From assembly GCA_023511455.1 (NCBI GenBank), contig JAIMBJ010000012.1:1-64000 (forward strand): DNA of 64,000 nt, written 5' to 3'. The notes below the pieces were generated by a model. That model was not told the origin of the DNA. It ran no database searches and worked only from the letters and a program-made list of their open reading frames with translations. A program made the translations under genes and the position numbers. This document shows, in pieces, positions 60,876 through 64,000 of this stretch. Position 1 is the first letter of the stretch. Each line of letters begins with the position of its first letter. Source of the DNA: Bacillota bacterium. Its GTDB lineage: Bacteria; Armatimonadota; HRBIN16.

Positions 60876-61816
60876 GTGTGTTCCTCCTCTTTCGGTATGG
60901 GCAGCAGAGCAGGTGGACGCAGGTGGTCCGACAGGCGCGCCAGAAAGGCATGGAGACCTTTGCCCACCCCGGGATGCGGCATGATTCGGGACCGCACTTC
61001 TACCGCCAGAGCAGATAGTCCTTTCGCCGCCGGGCTGTCGGGCGAGGAAAGCCAGAAACAGGCGTTTTGCTCTGCTGCTGCGCTGACACTGGTATCTTCC
61101 ACAATGCTCCCCAGCAGCCGCACCCTGCTGCCAAACTGCGCGGAGAGCAGCTGCTCGACCTGCCCTCCTATCCTCCGCGCCTGAACGGGTGAGACACACC
61201 GGTTCATGACCCAGCCGACCTGCAGGTCTGCGCGCTGCAGAAGCAACCTTTTCACCAGACTATACGTGCGCAGCAGACTGTCGCGTTGCGGGAGGGCTAT
61301 CGCCAGCACCATATCCGAAGACAGGGCGTAGGCGAGGGTGTCGGTGGATTCGGGGTTGCCCGTGTCGATGATGACCACATCCGCCAGGACTTCGAGACTG
61401 CGCAGGCGTTCGATGATGTCGCGCTGCCCCTGTGCGGAGAGGCGTTTGAGGGCAAGGATGCGCGTTGCGCCGGGCAATACGCGGATACCTGCCGCGCCGG
61501 CAGTCAGTATCTCCGGCAGGTCGCGTCGGTCGACGAACAGGTCTTCCAGGGAGTAGCGTGGCTCCGTGCCCAGCAAACGGCTACAGGTCAGCACGCCCAC
61601 GTTGCCATCCAGCAGGACGACGTGTCGCCCGGTCTGTCCCAGCAGAGCGGAAAGGTTGGTGGCGATGGTGGTTTTGCCGGACTCCGGCGTGCCGCTGACC
61701 ACGCTGATCACCCACGTGCCCATGCGCAAGCCGGGCGTGATACCCAGCACGCCCTCCGCCGGTTGTTGTGAAATCAGCCTTCGTAGCCCTAAAGCCTGGT
61801 CATGGACAACAGCCAC
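60860..61816 (-). CDS. flhG: FlhG/YlxH-like MinD-family ATPase
   Basis: A 318-residue SIMIBI ATPase. The GTG start at 61816, with GGGAGGT upstream, gives MAVVHDQALGLRRLI, which carries the DQAxxLR helix that in FlhG/YlxH activates FlhF. The Walker A region SGTPESGKTT (41-50) lacks the two glycine-rich KGG residues of ordinary MinD but keeps GKTT. VVLLDGNVGVLT and VVIIDTGN are the next motifs. FlhG limits flagellar number and position. FlhF is not in the window. It sits before glgA, an odd neighbour. Confidence 0.75.
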   Translation of the reverse strand: MAVVHDQALGLRRLISQQPAEGVLGITPGLRMGTWVISVVSGTPESGKTTIATNLSALLGQTGRHVVLLDGNVGVLTCSRLLGTEPRYSLEDLFVDRRDLPEILTAGAAGIRVLPGATRILALKRLSAQGQRDIIERLRSLEVLADVVIIDTGNPESTDTLAYALSSDMVLAIALPQRDSLLRTYSLVKRLLLQRADLQVGWVMNRCVSPVQARRIGGQVEQLLSAQFGSRVRLLGSIVEDTSVSAAAEQNACFWLSSPDSPAAKGLSALAVEVRSRIMPHPGVGKGLHAFLARLSDHLRPPALLPIPKEEEHTWVVA

Positions 61817-61883
61817 CGGACACCTCCCGCTACACAGTCTCACCTGTGAAAATTATCGGGAGGAGCCAGCAATTTGTGCAGGG

Positions 61884-62883
61884 CTATGTGTAGCCCGCCG
61901 CCTCATGCGCCACCTGATAGGCGAACTCCACCTCTTCGAGCGGCGTGCCCGGCTGCACCATGTGCGACGTGCAGAAGATGTAACCGCCGCCGGGTTTCAG
62001 GGCGTTCATCACGCGCCGAATCTCGTCCGCCAGCTGATCGCGCGGCAGACCCCGCCCCAGCATGGTACGCACGTCCAGCCCGCCGTAGATGCCCAGTCTG
62101 CCGTAAAACTCACGCTTCACCTGCACGGGGTCCATGCCCGCCGATTCCTGCACCGGATGCACCACCCCAAAACCCAGCTCCGCCACGCCGTCCAGCACCG
62201 GGGTGATGTAGCCGTCACTGTGCAGCGAAAGCAACCCGCCTTTTCGCCTGACCGCGTCGCAGATGACCTTCTCCGCGGGATAGACCACCTCCCACCATGT
62301 TTGCGGGCGGAACATCATCGCGTGGTTCATGCCCCAGTCGTCGGAGATGTGTATCACGTCCGCGCCCAGATCCAAACAGTTCTCGGCGTAGCGGGCAGCC
62401 CAGCGTGCGATACGTTCATACAGTTGCCTGCACAGGTCTGGACGCATCGCCATCTCCATCAGGTTCTGCGCCTGCCCGATGACGCCGTTCGCCGCCTCGA
62501 ACACGCCTGGCGTCTGCACGAACACGGCGCGCCCACGTCGCTCCTTGTGATGCTCGATCTCGGCGCGGATGGTGGTGTAGATGTCGGGGTCGTCGGGGTC
62601 GGTGAACTCCGCCTCCAGCGCGGCGTCCAGCGTGTACACCCAGCCGTAGGCGGGTTCATATTCGGAATCGGGGCTGTTCGGCGGTGCGCCCTGCTTCAGG
62701 AACCCTTTGGCGGGGAACGCCTGTGTCATGTCCACCTCCAGCGCATCGCAGAAAGCCTCGAACGTGCCGTACTTCGCCACGATATCGTCTATCACGCCCG
62801 GCTGCCCGAAAATCCAGATATAGATGGACGCGGTCGGGTTGCTGAAAGTTCAACGCGGTCAGCACGCGCTCACGAGGAAGCAT
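61884..62883 (-). pseudogene. URO-D family methyltransferase-like gene with N-terminal frameshift
   Basis: The main frame (from about 62830 down to 61884, over 300 residues) is a URO-D family TIM barrel with LGADVIHISDDWGMNHAMMF, LSLHSDGYITPVLDGVAELG, VVHPVQESAGM and RLGIYGGLDVRTML. The family N-terminus MLPRERVLTALNFQQPDRV starts at ATG 62883 but in another frame; it joins the main frame (SIYIWIFGQPGVIDDIV) across a run GTCC near 62826-62830 after one extra base or two missing bases. Translation from internal GTG 62795 would lack the first helix. It is either a real pseudogene or an assembly error. The family resembles methylcobamide methyltransferases. Confidence 0.8.
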
Positions 62884-62892
62884 CTCTTCACC

Positions 62893-64000
62893 TCAGTCCA
62901 GAGTTTCGATAAAGCCCAGGTGCTCCATATACTCTTCTTCGTACCGCGGATTGCCGGTCATCACAATATGCTTCATCTGCCGCGCCAGCCACTCTGCGCG
63001 CTTGCGCTCGCGCACGGAACGGAGGGCGATTTTCGCACCTGCCCCAGCGGCGTTACCTACCGGCTCAATGCGCTCTAACGGCAGCGGCGGCAACAGACCG
63101 ATGCGTTGCGCGGAACGCAGGTTGACATACATGCCGAACGCCCCGGCCACCAGCAAGCGGCGCACGTCCAGCCAGGCAATGCCCGCCTCCCGCAACAGCA
63201 CCTCCATCACCGCGCGGATGGAACCCTTCGCCAGCTGCAGCTCGCGAATGTCCTTCTGGGTCAAGACAATGCCTTCCGCATTGCCTGCTGCCTCCGGTGC
63301 AACCAGCTGGAACGCTCTCTGCTCGCAGAGGGTCGTCAGGTGCGTTTCCCACCATTGCCCATTGCCATCGCTGTTCATGCGTCCTGCTTCGTTGACTGCC
63401 CCGATGTCCAGCAGGCAAGCCGCCGCGTCAATCAATCCCGACCCGCAGATACCTTTGGGGGGCGCGCCTGCCACGGTGGTTACATGCAGCCAGCGGTTTT
63501 CGCCGTTGCTCTCCATGCTTATCTGCGAAACCGCTCCCGTCTCGGCGCGGATGCCCTGATAGATGCGTCCGCCCTCGAAGGCGGGACCTGCCGCTGCCGA
63601 GGTGCAATAATATCTGCCCTGATGCCGCAGCACGACCTCGCCGTTCGTTCCGATGTCGAGCGCGAGAGCAGTCTCGCCGTCGGGGTCAAACAGGTGCGTG
63701 AGCGCGACCGCCACCGTATCTGCCCCCACATACCCCGCCACACACGGCAGGGTGGTCAGCATCGCCGCAGGGTTCACCCGCAAGCCAATCTGCCGCGCCT
63801 CCACGCTCAGCAGGTCGGTGAACACCGGCACGTAAGGCGCGACGGCGATGGAGTTGGTGTTGACGCCCAGCAGGAAGTGCAGCATGGTGGTATTCCCCAC
63901 GGTCACCACCTCAAACACATCATGCGGGTCTACCCCTGCCGTCTGGCACGCCTCGGCGATAATCTCGTTCATCCCGCGCACGACCGCGTGCTGCAGCTGC
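62893..64000 (-). CDS. RACo/ASKHA-type corrinoid activation protein, partial
   Basis: The C-terminal part (at least 368 residues) of a protein resembling reductive activators of corrinoid proteins with a C-terminal ASKHA domain (DUF4445). Landmarks are VGNTTMLHFLLGV, ALALDIGTNGEVVL, CTSAAAGPAFEGGRI, GICGSGLIDA and VAGAFGMYVNLRSAQRIGL. An N-terminal 2Fe-2S domain would lie outside the window, which cuts the gene at 64000. It ends 9 bp before the URO-D family gene, a frequent pairing in corrinoid-dependent methyl-transfer operons. ATP-driven reduction of the cobalt from Co(II) to Co(I) is the known role. Confidence 0.85.
   Translation of the reverse strand, partial: QLQHAVVRGMNEIIAEACQTAGVDPHDVFEVVTVGNTTMLHFLLGVNTNSIAVAPYVPVFTDLLSVEARQIGLRVNPAAMLTTLPCVAGYVGADTVAVALTHLFDPDGETALALDIGTNGEVVLRHQGRYYCTSAAAGPAFEGGRIYQGIRAETGAVSQISMESNGENRWLHVTTVAGAPPKGICGSGLIDAAACLLDIGAVNEAGRMNSDGNGQWWETHLTTLCEQRAFQLVAPEAAGNAEGIVLTQKDIRELQLAKGSIRAVMEVLLREAGIAWLDVRRLLVAGAFGMYVNLRSAQRIGLLPPLPLERIEPVGNAAGAGAKIALRSVRERKRAEWLARQMKHIVMTGNPRYEEEYMEHLGFIETLD

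Overview
The window is a GC-rich stretch of a bacterial chromosome. It contains a flagellar operon, three PilT-type ATPases, a complete fatty-acid operon, a prepilin with an H-x9-DG-like C-terminus, and large secreted proteins ending in dockerin-like calcium loops. This mix best fits a free-living, motile member of the Armatimonadota or a related lineage. That placement is inferred from gene content and has not been tested with a phylogenetic marker. No plasmid, phage, transposase, CRISPR array, rRNA or tRNA was seen.

Layout. 1-2.0 kb: an acyl-CoA carboxyltransferase gene with an in-frame TGA and codon use unlike the rest, followed by 400 bp of palindromic intergenic repeats. 2.0-12.8 kb: scattered single genes, namely a secreted protein with 26-residue tandem repeats, a PhyH-type dioxygenase, a small nucleotidyltransferase, a prepilin, a duplicated alpha/beta hydrolase, a membrane glycosyltransferase and heme A synthase. 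12.8-21.2 kb, minus strand: one long lipid operon, ackA-yceD-rpmF-plsX-fabH-fabD-fabG-acpP-fabF, ending in a URO-D family gene. 21.5-27.6 kb, plus strand: an exported protein, pilT-pilT-(SpoU rRNA/tRNA methyltransferase)-pilT, a TIGR03790-like protein and a nucleotidyltransferase.

27.6-33.5 kb: a secreted clan GH-A-like glycosidase, a YqiJ/YqiK-like pair (OB-fold membrane protein plus flotillin), a divergent Hsp20, and rpmB. 33.5-44.4 kb: four neighbouring secreted proteins with the same dockerin-like C-terminus: a subtilase, a BNR-propeller protein and two others. 44.6-48.2 kb: an ABC exporter and a Gfo/Idh/MocA-ThuA pair. 48.3-57.0 kb: the flagellar operon fliK-flgD-(TIGR02530)-flgE-flbD-motA-motB-fliL-fliM-fliN/Y-fliO, with two near-identical sigma-28-like promoter motifs before fliK and fliL. 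57.0-59.2 kb, minus strand: a small membrane protein, fliA (sigma-28) and anmK. 59.4-61.8 kb: flhG and glgA. 61.9-64 kb: a frameshifted URO-D family methyltransferase and the C-terminal part of a RACo/ASKHA-type corrinoid-activating protein that runs off the window.

How the genes work together. The fab operon supplies acyl-ACP and acyl-phosphate, with acetate kinase at its head. The flagellar genes encode hook assembly, stator, switch and export parts together with their own sigma factor and a FlhG number regulator. The PilT set suggests type IV pilus retraction. The last two genes look like parts of a corrinoid-dependent methyl-transfer system. The dockerin-tailed group looks like a set of surface proteins sharing one attachment module.
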